DNA of 64,000 nucleotides from Thermoplasmatota archaeon (GTDB lineage Archaea > Thermoplasmatota > B47-G6 > B47-G6B > 47-G6), in assembly GCA_029258975.1 (NCBI GenBank), contig JAPDJS010000011.1, positions 65,574 to 129,573 on the forward strand. The letters run 5' to 3'. The notes under the pieces were generated by a model. That model ran no database searches, was not told the DNA's origin, and saw only the letters and a program-made list of their open reading frames with translations. The translations under genes were made by a program, and so were the position numbers. Below are positions 34,655-43,696 of this stretch, piece by piece. Positions within the stretch are counted from its first letter, which is position 1. Each line of letters starts with the position of its first letter.

Positions 34655-34985
34655 ATGACCTCTGGCTCAAGAAGTTTCAACCTTATCGCATTTATTCTCG
34701 GATTCCTCGGCGGAATACTTGTTCTGATTAGTGGCGTATTACTTGCTTTGTGGGTACTATTGCAAGCATATTTTCCCAATAATAAGAATAATGTTAATAG
34801 TTCTAGGAATTGTTTTTGGCATATTAGTTTTGGCTGGCGCATTTATGATGTTAAAGCCGAAAACCGCCAAAATAGGAGGTGTGATAACATTAATTTTCTC
34901 AGTCTTTAGCATCATCATTGGCGGTGGGTTTATACTTGGAATGGTTCTCGGCATTATAGGTGGAATTTTGGGATTAATAAGTTAA
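34655..34985 (+). pseudogene. Frameshifted DUF4064-like small membrane protein
   Basis: The first frame begins at ATG 34655 (GCGGTGA upstream) with MTSGSRSFNLIAFILGFLGG and two hydrophobic segments to AYF, then runs into non-hydrophobic nonsense. The second frame takes over exactly there with IIRIMLIVLGIVFGILVLAG and LKPKTAKIGGVITLIFSVFS, ending LGMVLGIIGGILGLIS at 34985. Together they make one about 110-residue four-helix protein of DUF4064 character. Skipping one base at 34775-34777 (the CCC) restores a single frame. It could be a true mutation, a sequencing error or a programmed +1 shift. Confidence 0.65.
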
Positions 34986-35083
34986 AACTGAAAAATTGAT
35001 AGCAATAAACTCCACGTCTCCTTTCACAAAGTAAGTGAGCTTAATGGTGTGTTGGTACGTTTATACTTCAGTAGGACAAGCCG

Positions 35084-36973
35084 TCAACTCTTTGTTTCTT
35101 CCTTCAAAATGTCTTCAACTGGAAATCCTTCCTCTTGTTTTACGAGTTTTCTTAAGAAGAACTCTACTATCATTTTGTACCTCTTAGCTCTATGTCTCGG
35201 AGACCCATGGATGCTATGTCCATGGGCGCCTTTCTTAAATATCGCTATGTATGCCTCCTTGTTTAACGATTTTAAGATATGATAAAACATTACAGACTGA
35301 TCAAGAGGACACCTATAGTCCTCTAGACTATGAATAATTAGTATTGGCGCCTCAACGTTTTCTGCGTAGAATATTGGGCTTAACCTTCTATAATTCTCAT
35401 TATCTAATGGGTTGTCTCCGATTACTTCCTTATCAAACCAAAGGCCTATATCTGAAAACGCATAGCTTGTAAGCCAATAGCTTATTCCATTCTCGCTAAC
35501 CCCTGCCTTAAATAACTTGCTTTGAGTAAGAGCCCAATTTGTCATAAATCCGCCATAGCTTATTCCGGTGATTCCTATCCTTTCTGGATCTGCTTGGGGT
35601 TCAAGTTTAAGGAATTCCTTAATCCCATTAAGTATATCTTGAAAATCTTCTAACCCTGTTCTTTCAAGTACTCTAAGGGCAAAGTCTTCGTCGTATCCAT
35701 TACTTCCCCGTGGGTTTGTAAATACGATATAAAAGCCTTTGTCTGCTAGAAGTTGCATCTCATATCTGAATTTGTAGCCATACATCCCCTTTGGTCCGCC
35801 ATGAACGAAAACTATCACTGGAGCTTTTTCTCCATCCTTCACGTCAGGCTTTATGTACCATCCATCAATTTCTAGGTCGATGCTCTTGTATCTAAAATGT
35901 CTTATAGGCCTTACATTGAACTTTTTTAGGATTGGACCGTTGTAGTCAGTAATTTGCCTTATACTTCCGCTTTCCCATAGGTATACCTCAGGAAGTCTTG
36001 TGTCTGTTTCTTTTATTACTGCAACCTTTTCGTTATCACTTACATCGAAATAATTCACAAAACAATTTTCGTTGATTATGTTAATTATCTCTTTGCCCTT
36101 TATGGCCTCTAAGGTTATCCTACCTTCCCTATAACTCGTAAAATAAACTGTTCCATCTCTTGTTATTCTTCCCAAACCGTTATTATATATCAAATGCTCG
36201 GTCAGCGGAGTAATTTCATTAAGATCCCATAGATAAAGGTAGCTATGTTCGCTTCTCTTCACCATTTTGGGCTTTCCATGCAGAAGAATGTATTTACCGT
36301 TTGAGTCAGTAGCAGTTAGAGAAACGCCCTCAAGAAGTTTATCGCTCTCTCCATCACGATATATGTAAATGTCAAAGAACTTAAAGTCCAAAATGCCGTT
36401 GTGAGGGGCAGTATATATTACGCTATCCCCATGCCATATCGCAGAAGAAAATTTATGCGTCTCTATTTCTTCTATGATTTCTTCTCCTTCTGTATCATAA
36501 ATCCAAAACAACGTTTTCTCACCATCAAAGAATCCCTTGTTATCGAACCATACTGGAACATTATCTTCAAAGATTAGATCTTCGTCTTCTCTCCTTTTGA
36601 TGGTAGTAATAAGTATCCTTCTGTTGTCTTTGTTCCATGATACAGAATCTACACTTTTTATTTCAAGTATCTTTTTTCCACTCATCGTTCTGACATCTAA
36701 AACCCATAGTTCTTGCTTCTTTTTATCGTCAGAAGGTTTTAAAAATGTCATTAGATTGCCATTAGGTGAAAATCTAGGCATATAAGCATCTTCAATAAAC
36801 TTCCTTTCTCCAGTAGCTAATTCTTCAATTACTATCGTTTTTTCATATCTATTTTTTTCCATGTTTACCTTTGTCAAAACATATGCAATTCTTTCCCCGT
36901 CTTTAGTTATTCTGACATCATCCACATAAGAAAACTTTGTAAAGGTTTTCTCATTCCACTCTAATTTGTCCAA
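35084..36973 (-). CDS. Acylaminoacyl-peptidase-type serine peptidase (S9C)
   Basis: About 629 residues from the TTG at 36973 (GGGGGTGA five bases upstream; GTG 36982 also in frame). A seven-bladed beta-propeller (about 10-340) is followed by an alpha/beta-hydrolase domain. Catalytic Ser in GITGISYGGFM, Asp in IIHSLEDYRCP, His in KKGAHGHSIHG. The oxyanion motif FVHGGPKGMYGYKF is intact. It removes acylated or free N-terminal residues from peptides in the cytoplasm. It is one of two S9 peptidases in the window. Confidence 0.9.
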   Translation of the reverse strand: MDKLEWNEKTFTKFSYVDDVRITKDGERIAYVLTKVNMEKNRYEKTIVIEELATGERKFIEDAYMPRFSPNGNLMTFLKPSDDKKKQELWVLDVRTMSGKKILEIKSVDSVSWNKDNRRILITTIKRREDEDLIFEDNVPVWFDNKGFFDGEKTLFWIYDTEGEEIIEEIETHKFSSAIWHGDSVIYTAPHNGILDFKFFDIYIYRDGESDKLLEGVSLTATDSNGKYILLHGKPKMVKRSEHSYLYLWDLNEITPLTEHLIYNNGLGRITRDGTVYFTSYREGRITLEAIKGKEIINIINENCFVNYFDVSDNEKVAVIKETDTRLPEVYLWESGSIRQITDYNGPILKKFNVRPIRHFRYKSIDLEIDGWYIKPDVKDGEKAPVIVFVHGGPKGMYGYKFRYEMQLLADKGFYIVFTNPRGSNGYDEDFALRVLERTGLEDFQDILNGIKEFLKLEPQADPERIGITGISYGGFMTNWALTQSKLFKAGVSENGISYWLTSYAFSDIGLWFDKEVIGDNPLDNENYRRLSPIFYAENVEAPILIIHSLEDYRCPLDQSVMFYHILKSLNKEAYIAIFKKGAHGHSIHGSPRHRAKRYKMIVEFFLRKLVKQEEGFPVEDILKEETKS

Positions 36974-37106
36974 TACATTCACCCCCTCGTCGATCTACCT
37001 TTAATATTTCTTGAAAAATAGACTAAAAAATTATGATAGTTTTTGAGAGTCAATTTGGGATTTAAAATTTAAAAATAAAGAAGCGCGCAAGCTAAGTACT
37101 ACAGAA

Positions 37107-37394
37107 CTATTTAACAATAGTATAAATTCCTACAGCAACTAGTAACGCACCTAGCAGATATCCTACTATTTGTGGGAAAATCAACACAAATATTCCAAAC
37201 ACTATTAATACTGCACCTAAAACTTCCTTCGAAGGTTTTGAGCCAAGTATGCTCTTAGCAATATTTTCAGTTCTTTTTACAAGCTCTTGCATAAATGAGT
37301 CTATTCCATCTACTCTTGTGCTTAACTTATCTATAGCCTCCTCAATTTTTTCAATTCTTCTTTGTAATTCCTCTAACTTTTCTTCTATGTCCAT
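37107..37394 (-). CDS. Small coiled-coil protein with C-terminal membrane hairpin
   Basis: 95 residues. Residues 1-50 are a continuous amphipathic coiled coil (MDIEEKLEELQRRIEKIEEA, IDKLSTRVDGIDSFMQELVK), and 58-95 form two membrane helices (VLGAVLIVFGIFVLIFPQIV, LLGALLVAVGIYTIVK). No named family. The ATG at 37394 follows TAGGGGGC. It probably tethers the coiled coil to the membrane. Confidence 0.65.
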   Translation of the reverse strand: MDIEEKLEELQRRIEKIEEAIDKLSTRVDGIDSFMQELVKRTENIAKSILGSKPSKEVLGAVLIVFGIFVLIFPQIVGYLLGALLVAVGIYTIVK

Positions 37395-37414
37395 GTCATT
37401 GCCCCCTAATTATT

Positions 37415-37837
37415 TTACTCCTCCAATGCCCTCCATAGAGCGAGATTTTTATGACTGACTTCTCTTTTTATGGAACCTCCACTAAGTACTAGTATTTTCA
37501 CTTCAGCAACAAAAACCTCGGCTCTTATTAGATGACCACCGTAGCATTTGCCTGAAGCGTCTCCTAAAACTACATGTAAATGAATGAATGGTTTTTCATC
37601 TTTTAAGCTAATATTCCCTAGTGCAGATAATAACTCATACGTTCCTTTAAAGGAGATTTCTTCATATCTTTCTTTCTCCTCGTTAAAATATCCGACTATA
37701 GGATTTTTTACGCTCCCTATTGCAAATATGATTCCAGATCTAATACCTCTTCCTAAAACATACTTACCTAAGTAGCTCAAAAGCTCTTTTCCCTCTGGAA
37801 CTCTAAACATATGTACTTCCTTAACCTCATAAATCAA
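37415..37837 (-). CDS. PPC (DUF296) domain protein
   Basis: About 140 residues from the TTG at 37837, chosen because AAAGGGGTG lies upstream and because it gives the family N-terminus (M)IYEVKEVHMFRVPEGKELL. The open frame extends to an ATG at 37873 without a site. The PPC core is clear: LGRGIRSGIIFAIGSVKNPIVGYFN and PFIHLHVVLGDASGKCYGGHLIRA, with the His cluster (HLH, GGH) that binds metal in some members. PPC proteins are often trimeric and DNA-associated; the function in archaea is unknown. Confidence 0.82.
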   Translation of the reverse strand: MIYEVKEVHMFRVPEGKELLSYLGKYVLGRGIRSGIIFAIGSVKNPIVGYFNEEKERYEEISFKGTYELLSALGNISLKDEKPFIHLHVVLGDASGKCYGGHLIRAEVFVAEVKILVLSGGSIKREVSHKNLALWRALEE

Positions 37838-37961
37838 TACTAACACCCCTTTAAGAATATGCTTTGAAAACATAATTTCGGCAATTATTAATTACTCAGC
37901 TAATATTATATTCTCTTCGAAAAAAGGTTCTTAGAAAAATCTTCACTCATAGGTGATATAA

Positions 37962-39245
37962 TTGAGTCAAATTGACATAGCAAGACGTGGGATAACCTCA
38001 GAAGAGGTTTTACAAATTGCAAAAAGGGAGAAAATAGATGCTGAAAAGTTAAAAAGATTCGTGACAAAGGGATATACGGTGATATTTAAAAACGAAAATC
38101 ATGATTGGGTAACTCCTATCGCAGTAGGGGCTGGCGTAAGGGTAAAGGTAAATGCAAATATAGGAACCTCTAGAGACATTGTAAACATTAGCGAAGAATT
38201 AGAAAAAGCAAAAATTGCAATAAAATATGGCGCCGATACGCTCATGGATCTTTCCACGGGAGGAGATTTAGACCAAATAAGAAGAAAAATTATGAAATCC
38301 GTGAACGTTCCTATAGGTACTGTCCCTATTTACCAAGCTGCAGAAGAAGCTCTAAGGAAAGGAAAGGCAATTATTGAAATGTCCGAGGACGACATGTGGA
38401 ACGTCCTTGAAAAACATTTCAAGGATGGTGTTGACTTCGTAACAATACATGCAGGTGTAACAAAAGAAGTTGTAGAAAAGATGAAGAAGACTAAAAGAGT
38501 TGTTGGAATGGTCTCACGTGGTGGTACTTTTTTAGCAGCGTGGATTTTACATTGGGAAAAAGAAAATCCTTTCTACGAAAATTATGATTATCTGCTAGAG
38601 CTCGCAAAAGAATATGATGTCGTGCTCAGTTTAGGTGATGGACTTAGACCTGGTGGTCTCCCAGATGCTGGTGATACACTCCAAATGTTAGAGCTCTTTA
38701 CATTAGGAAAACTCGTGGAGCGTGCAAGAGAATATGGTGTCCAAACAATGGTTGAAGGGCCTGGTCATGTTCCAATAGATCAAATCCCTATGCAAATTAA
38801 AATTGCGAAAGTTGCTACAAAAAATGCTCCTTTCTACGTCCTTGGACCTCTTGTTACAGACATCTTTCCCGGATATGATCACATTGCAGGAGCCATAGGT
38901 GGTGCTATTGCCGCCTTAAACGGTGCTGATTTTCTCTGCTACGTCACTCCTGCAGAACATCTAGGTCTCCCAACAATTGAGCATGTAAAGGAGGGTGTTA
39001 TCGCTGCTAAAATTGCTGCACATGCTGTAAACTTGACAAGATTTCAAGAGGACTATATGTTAGACTACGAAATGAGCGTCGCAAGAGGAGTACTTAACTG
39101 GACAAAACAATACGAACTCGCATTTGATAAGGAAAAATTTAAAGAAATTAGGGAGCGTAGACCTTCAAAGACAGAAGCATGTAGCATGTGTGGGGAGCTG
39201 TGTGCTATAAAGATAATAGGAGATCTATTAAGACATAAAAATTAA
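37962..39245 (+). CDS. thiC: Phosphomethylpyrimidine synthase ThiC
   Basis: 427 residues, the compact archaeal/anaerobe form. It converts aminoimidazole ribotide to HMP-phosphate in thiamine synthesis by radical SAM chemistry. The C-terminal cluster motif is CSMCGELC (about 410-417), and other family blocks are [20 protein letters not shown], ISxGxTF-like [25 protein letters not shown] and [24 protein letters not shown]. The start is a TTG after TAGGTGATA. No other thiamine gene is nearby and I see no TPP riboswitch in the short leader. Confidence 0.95.
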   Translation: MSQIDIARRGITSEEVLQIAKREKIDAEKLKRFVTKGYTVIFKNENHDWVTPIAVGAGVRVKVNANIGTSRDIVNISEELEKAKIAIKYGADTLMDLSTGGDLDQIRRKIMKSVNVPIGTVPIYQAAEEALRKGKAIIEMSEDDMWNVLEKHFKDGVDFVTIHAGVTKEVVEKMKKTKRVVGMVSRGGTFLAAWILHWEKENPFYENYDYLLELAKEYDVVLSLGDGLRPGGLPDAGDTLQMLELFTLGKLVERAREYGVQTMVEGPGHVPIDQIPMQIKIAKVATKNAPFYVLGPLVTDIFPGYDHIAGAIGGAIAALNGADFLCYVTPAEHLGLPTIEHVKEGVIAAKIAAHAVNLTRFQEDYMLDYEMSVARGVLNWTKQYELAFDKEKFKEIRERRPSKTEACSMCGELCAIKIIGDLLRHKN

Positions 39246-40039
39246 ACAATGTCTAAAAATTCTTTCACCTTCTTTACTATTTCTAGAAGCGTTATTCCGG
39301 CTTTTTCCATGATAAACACATCAGATATGTTTGTAATAGCGCTGGGTTCAACGTTTATCTCTATAACTTTGCCTCCGCTCTCCTTGACTATATGGGGCAC
39401 ATATGCTGCAGGGAACACTACCCCAGACGTTCCAACGACAATCACAGCATCCGCTACTGAGGCAAGATCAAATGCATCATTCAATGCGTCCTGAGGTAAG
39501 GGTTCGCCAAACCATACAACGTGGGGTCTTAAATATGAGCCACATACATCGCATTTTGGCGGTAATTCATCATACTCTACTTTTTTATCTAAAAATGGCT
39601 TAGACTTTTCACAAGATGGATTAGAACATCTTGTGAACCATATATTCCCATGAAGTTCTATCACATTTTTACTCCCTGCTTCTTGATGAAGATTGTCTAT
39701 GTTCTGAGTAATTACATAAAACCTTCTTCCTTTTCCTACTTTCTCAAAAATTGCTTCGAGCTCTGCTAGTGCTGTATGACCAAGATTGGGCTTTGCCTTC
39801 GCTATTTTCTTCCTTCTCTCTAAGTAAAACTCCCATACAAGTTTTGGATTCTTTTTGAACCCTTCTGGTGTAGCTACATCCTCAATCCTATAATTCTCCC
39901 ACAAACCACCAGACCCTCTAAATGTTGGTATGCCGCTCTCTGCTGAAATTCCAGCCCCAGTAAAGCTGATTACTATCTTAGAATTTGCTATTATTTTCGC
40001 AGCTTCAATTATGAGGTCCATAACTTCGCCAATTCCCAT
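39242..40039 (-). CDS. cobB: Sir2-family NAD-dependent protein deacylase
   Basis: 265 residues from the ATG at 40039 (TTTGGAGG eight bases upstream; the frame is open from TTG 40054). Motifs: [30 protein letters not shown] with the catalytic His in IELHGNIW, zinc Cys pairs (CSNPSC and CDVC), and [13 protein letters not shown]. It removes acyl groups from lysine, as Sir2 does on the chromatin protein Alba in Sulfolobus. Its stop overlaps the convergent thiC stop by 4 bases. Confidence 0.93.
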   Translation of the reverse strand: MGIGEVMDLIIEAAKIIANSKIVISFTGAGISAESGIPTFRGSGGLWENYRIEDVATPEGFKKNPKLVWEFYLERRKKIAKAKPNLGHTALAELEAIFEKVGKGRRFYVITQNIDNLHQEAGSKNVIELHGNIWFTRCSNPSCEKSKPFLDKKVEYDELPPKCDVCGSYLRPHVVWFGEPLPQDALNDAFDLASVADAVIVVGTSGVVFPAAYVPHIVKESGGKVIEINVEPSAITNISDVFIMEKAGITLLEIVKKVKEFLDIV

Positions 40040-40182
40040 AACACTATCCTCCAAAGTTAATAGTTAAGAACCTTACTAAAATAATATGGGAAGTTTTCAA
40101 AAATGTTTGAGAGTTAATGGTGGGCGTATTGAAGATAAATGTCACGTAATATTACACACTAATCTAAAATATTTAAGTAACA

Positions 40183-40214
40183 CCTCTCCAAGGAGAAGTT
40201 CGTTTGTCGAGAGG
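40183..40214 (+). repeat. Alternative hairpins in the sirtuin-herA gap
   Basis: cctctc (40183-40188) can pair with gagagg (40209-40214), or tctcc (40185-40189) with the nearby ggaga (40192-40196); the two are mutually exclusive. A TATA-like taaaatattta lies about 20 bases upstream. The 40040-40343 gap otherwise shows no protein gene that I trust; a 61-codon frame here has no family features. Confidence 0.3.
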
Positions 40215-40343
40215 GCTCATAAAAGTTATAAAAGATATAACCATGTGAAAAGAGACGGCGGCAGGAAATAAAAAGTCGATGATTTATTAGGAAGGCGTCT
40301 CTAAAAATATAATTATGAAAGCTCTTTTAATGGCGTGATTATT

Positions 40344-42050
40344 ATGAATTCAGATCAGAGCCAAATATTTAACGAATTCATTGGAGAGCCTATAGGAATA
40401 ATTATCAACGGAGCCACATTGGAGAGATTTGACTTCGTAGTAAACCCTGACTATAGGAACAAAATAATGTTTGGCGAGTATGTCCTAACAAGAGATGCTT
40501 ATGGTAACCTCATTTTTGGCGTAGTAGAATCTCTAATAGGAGCAAACAAACTTTTGAGCATCTATGAAAATCAAGGAATCACTAAAGAGGAGCTTCAAAC
40601 AATAATAAACAGTACAGAGCTAAAAGATATCTCCGAAATGGTAATAGCAGAAGTTCAAGTGTTAGGAAAGATTCAGCTTGAAATCCATGAGGGTTCTAAG
40701 TATTCTGTATCCATAAGGGCTATCAGATATCCTATAGTTCCCCTCAGCGAGGTATACTTGCCTAGTGAAAAATTATTAAAAATTATTTTTGAGGAGGGTC
40801 TGGAGAGCTCCGAAGACAGAATATCAATAGGATATCTACTAAATTTCTATGACTACAACACTGATCGTGGTTCTGTAAAAGTATATCTCGATGTCAACAA
40901 ACTTCTTTCAAGACACTTCGCAATTTTGGCAGTTACTGGAGCTGGTAAAACTAACACCGTCTTAGTCCTAGCATCAAAACTTGTAGAGGAGTTTAATGGG
41001 ACTGTAATAGTATTTGACTATCACGGAGAATACACCACGCTAGGTGATGATGACGTTCGAAATAGTCTTCCTTTCGATGTTAATGTAATCAAAAATCCAG
41101 CCCTAAGAGTAGAGGATCTGCGCTTTGAGGATCTCCAAAAGTTGTTAGGTATAGGTTCCAAGAATGTTAACATGATAGATGCTCTTAAAAGGGCCTACGA
41201 CGAAGTAGAACGTGAGAGTCAATATAATAGTGAAATTAGACGTGGTAAAAACTTTATAGAAGCTCTCAAAAAATACCTAGAGGATTTAAGTGAGGGTATT
41301 ATCGACTCAAACCAAAACGTAAGGAATGGGGCATTCAGAGTTCTTAGAAACTTAAAGCTAAAAGAAGATTTGTTAAGAAGAATACTCTACGATGAAAATA
41401 AGACAGATGTTATAAGAAGTCTACGCGCAGGATCACTCAATATAATAGATCTGTCATCACTCACTGATGATGAAGCAATAATCATAGTATCAAGCCTTGC
41501 TCGCACCGTACTAAAAGTACGCAGCAAAATTGCGAGAGGAGGTCGCACTCCTCCTGACATACTAACGCCGGCATTTCAATATCCATTGGTTTTAATCATT
41601 GAGGAGGCTCATGTCTTTCTTGATCCAGAAAAGGCTCAAGAAAGCGCATATTGGCTCTCAAGAATTGCCAGAGAAGGACGTAAGTTTGGAATTTCATTGG
41701 GAATTGTTAGCCAACGACCGAAAAGACTCGAAACTGACGTGTTAAGCCAATGTAACACGTTTATAATACTCAAACTAATAGAAGAAAGAGATCGCAGAAC
41801 TGTAAAGAACTCCAGTGAAATGATAACAGAAAGGCTCGCTGATGCTTTAACCACTCTTGACGTTGGTGAGGCCCTAATTATCGGATACGCTGTTCCTGCT
41901 AGAATTCCTGTGACAGTAAAGGTCTTTGACTTTAAGAAACTTTACGAAAACGCAAGATATGGAGGTCTAGACATAAACTTCACAAAAGAATGGAAAAAAA
42001 TTGGAGCTTCTTTGAGAAGTCCTATTGACATTAATGAGCTTCCTATGTGA
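40344..42050 (+). CDS. herA: HerA bipolar DNA helicase/translocase
   Basis: About 568 residues from the ATG at 40344 (GGCGTGA just upstream; the frame is open from GTG 40335). An N-terminal HAS-barrel is followed by a FtsK/VirB4-type RecA domain: Walker A AVTGAGKTNTVL (about 195-206), VIVFDYHGEYT, Walker B LVLIIEEAHVFL, and GISLGIVSQRPKRL. HerA is a hexameric pump that works with NurA to degrade DNA ends beside Mre11-Rad50. It is first of the four-gene resection operon; TATA-like aaaaatataat is near 40301. It ends where the next gene begins. Confidence 0.94.
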   Translation: MNSDQSQIFNEFIGEPIGIIINGATLERFDFVVNPDYRNKIMFGEYVLTRDAYGNLIFGVVESLIGANKLLSIYENQGITKEELQTIINSTELKDISEMVIAEVQVLGKIQLEIHEGSKYSVSIRAIRYPIVPLSEVYLPSEKLLKIIFEEGLESSEDRISIGYLLNFYDYNTDRGSVKVYLDVNKLLSRHFAILAVTGAGKTNTVLVLASKLVEEFNGTVIVFDYHGEYTTLGDDDVRNSLPFDVNVIKNPALRVEDLRFEDLQKLLGIGSKNVNMIDALKRAYDEVERESQYNSEIRRGKNFIEALKKYLEDLSEGIIDSNQNVRNGAFRVLRNLKLKEDLLRRILYDENKTDVIRSLRAGSLNIIDLSSLTDDEAIIIVSSLARTVLKVRSKIARGGRTPPDILTPAFQYPLVLIIEEAHVFLDPEKAQESAYWLSRIAREGRKFGISLGIVSQRPKRLETDVLSQCNTFIILKLIEERDRRTVKNSSEMITERLADALTTLDVGEALIIGYAVPARIPVTVKVFDFKKLYENARYGGLDINFTKEWKKIGASLRSPIDINELPM

Positions 42051-42065
42051 TTGGATGGTGATCTA

Positions 42066-43691
42066 ATGAAGATTTTACATATCGCAGATCTACACGTTGG
42101 TGCCCATAACTTGGAGCAAAAAAAGGTTGGAAATCTCATTCAAAAAGTGAGTAGAGAGAGCCTCATAAAAATAGCGGAGAAAATAGTTCAATATAAGCCG
42201 GATGTAGTTATTATTGCGGGAGATCTGTTTCACGTTGTAAAAGATGTTGTCTCGCTTGCAGACTTAACATATGTTACTGCCGCCCTGAAGATTCTGAGGG
42301 AGCACAATATTCCAGTCATAGCAATTGAGGGAAACCACGATAAATCAAGAGAAATAGAAACCCCCAAAGGAAAAATTCTGATGAGTCCTATTCGCTATTT
42401 GGAAAGCCTCGGATATCTGCTACATGTGGGGATACTCCATACTCCAGATTTCGATAGTTATAAAGAGCTTTTAAGATCACAAGGATCTCCTTACGATAAC
42501 GTGAAAGTAAAGTTCTCGGAAATTCCTGGATTTACTGGTGCCCTAGAAAAATTTGTTGTGATAGAGAACACTGCCTTCATGGGCATTGATCACAAAAATG
42601 TTGCATCTATTAGTCCAGAAATATCAGAACGTCTCTTCGGACTGTTTAGGAACATAGGCAAAATCCCTACAGAAGCTGAAAAGAAGGTCTTTATTGCCCA
42701 TCAAACATTTGATGGAATCGTTCCAAAAGAAGAAATGTTCTACTACAAAAACGAAGCACTCAGCATAGCATACTTACCAGACGGGTTTGATTACTATGCT
42801 CTAGGACATATACACGAGTTTTTAGAGTCATTTAAGGAGCACGCCCACATTATATACCCAGGCATCATCACACCTCTGAAGGCAGATGAATTTGACTACA
42901 AATATGAAAAAGGAAAGCTTATGAAAACGAAGCACACGAATAAAGGGATGATACTTTACGATCTTGATCAAAACAAATACAAAAGAATTAAATTAAAGGG
43001 GTTCAGAAGCATAAGGATCTCTATTTTACAAGAAAGTAGCGACATACAGAGTTTAATGGTAAAAATTAACTCGGCAATTCAAAGATCACTCAACATGGCT
43101 AAGGAGGCCGATCTTGAGGAGGGGTACGAAGTTATGCACCCAAAAGAGGGTGTCATTGTGGATGTTGAGCTTGCAGACTATGGGGGTCTATCTAACGTAG
43201 ATCTCGTGAGTATTACAGACACCATAGAACAAAGATATGAAATACGTGCAAACATCAACTTTAAACCACTAAGATCCGAAGAGGAAATCCCAGATATAGA
43301 AGAGACTATGGAGTATTACTCTTCAAGCGACCTTAAAGAAATATTAAAAAACGCTTTTGGAGAGTCTTATCCACTTTATTTAAGATTTATTGAGTTAATA
43401 GGCTCTAAAAAAGATGTAGATCTCCAAAAGGACTCCAAAATTATCATCGAAGCTGTAAAAGATGCCCTGTCTATTATATATGGGGATCATTCCGATAGCA
43501 CTAAAGCCCTGAAGGCCTTTGCAAAGCACGTAGTGAATATAGAGCTACTAGAAGATATTGAAAAAGAGGAAAAGAAGGAGGCTGTAGAGGTCGAAGAGGG
43601 TATCCTTAAGGAAGAGGTTTCCGAAGTCAAAAAAGAGGTCAAAGAAAAGCCTAAGAAAAAAGGTATGAAAACGCTCTTTGATCTTGGGTGA
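42066..43691 (+). CDS. mre11: Mre11 DNA double-strand-break repair nuclease
   Basis: 541 residues from the ATG at 42066 (GGTGAT upstream; the frame is open from TTG 42051). Phosphodiesterase motifs: HIADLHVG, IIAGDLFH, IEGNHDKS, FIAHQTFD and ALGHIHEF. A capping region follows, and the C-terminal tail is rich in Glu and Lys and ends KKKGMKTLFDLG, which fits a Rad50-binding or flexible tail. It forms the nuclease core with Rad50, whose ATG lies five bases beyond the stop. Confidence 0.95.
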   Translation: MKILHIADLHVGAHNLEQKKVGNLIQKVSRESLIKIAEKIVQYKPDVVIIAGDLFHVVKDVVSLADLTYVTAALKILREHNIPVIAIEGNHDKSREIETPKGKILMSPIRYLESLGYLLHVGILHTPDFDSYKELLRSQGSPYDNVKVKFSEIPGFTGALEKFVVIENTAFMGIDHKNVASISPEISERLFGLFRNIGKIPTEAEKKVFIAHQTFDGIVPKEEMFYYKNEALSIAYLPDGFDYYALGHIHEFLESFKEHAHIIYPGIITPLKADEFDYKYEKGKLMKTKHTNKGMILYDLDQNKYKRIKLKGFRSIRISILQESSDIQSLMVKINSAIQRSLNMAKEADLEEGYEVMHPKEGVIVDVELADYGGLSNVDLVSITDTIEQRYEIRANINFKPLRSEEEIPDIEETMEYYSSSDLKEILKNAFGESYPLYLRFIELIGSKKDVDLQKDSKIIIEAVKDALSIIYGDHSDSTKALKAFAKHVVNIELLEDIEKEEKKEAVEVEEGILKEEVSEVKKEVKEKPKKKGMKTLFDLG

Positions 43692-43696
43692 TCTCC

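Noticed and set aside
40086..40271. A 61-codon plus-strand frame as a gene
   Set aside because: No ribosome-binding site, no family features and atypical composition; it covers the hairpin-rich gap before herA.
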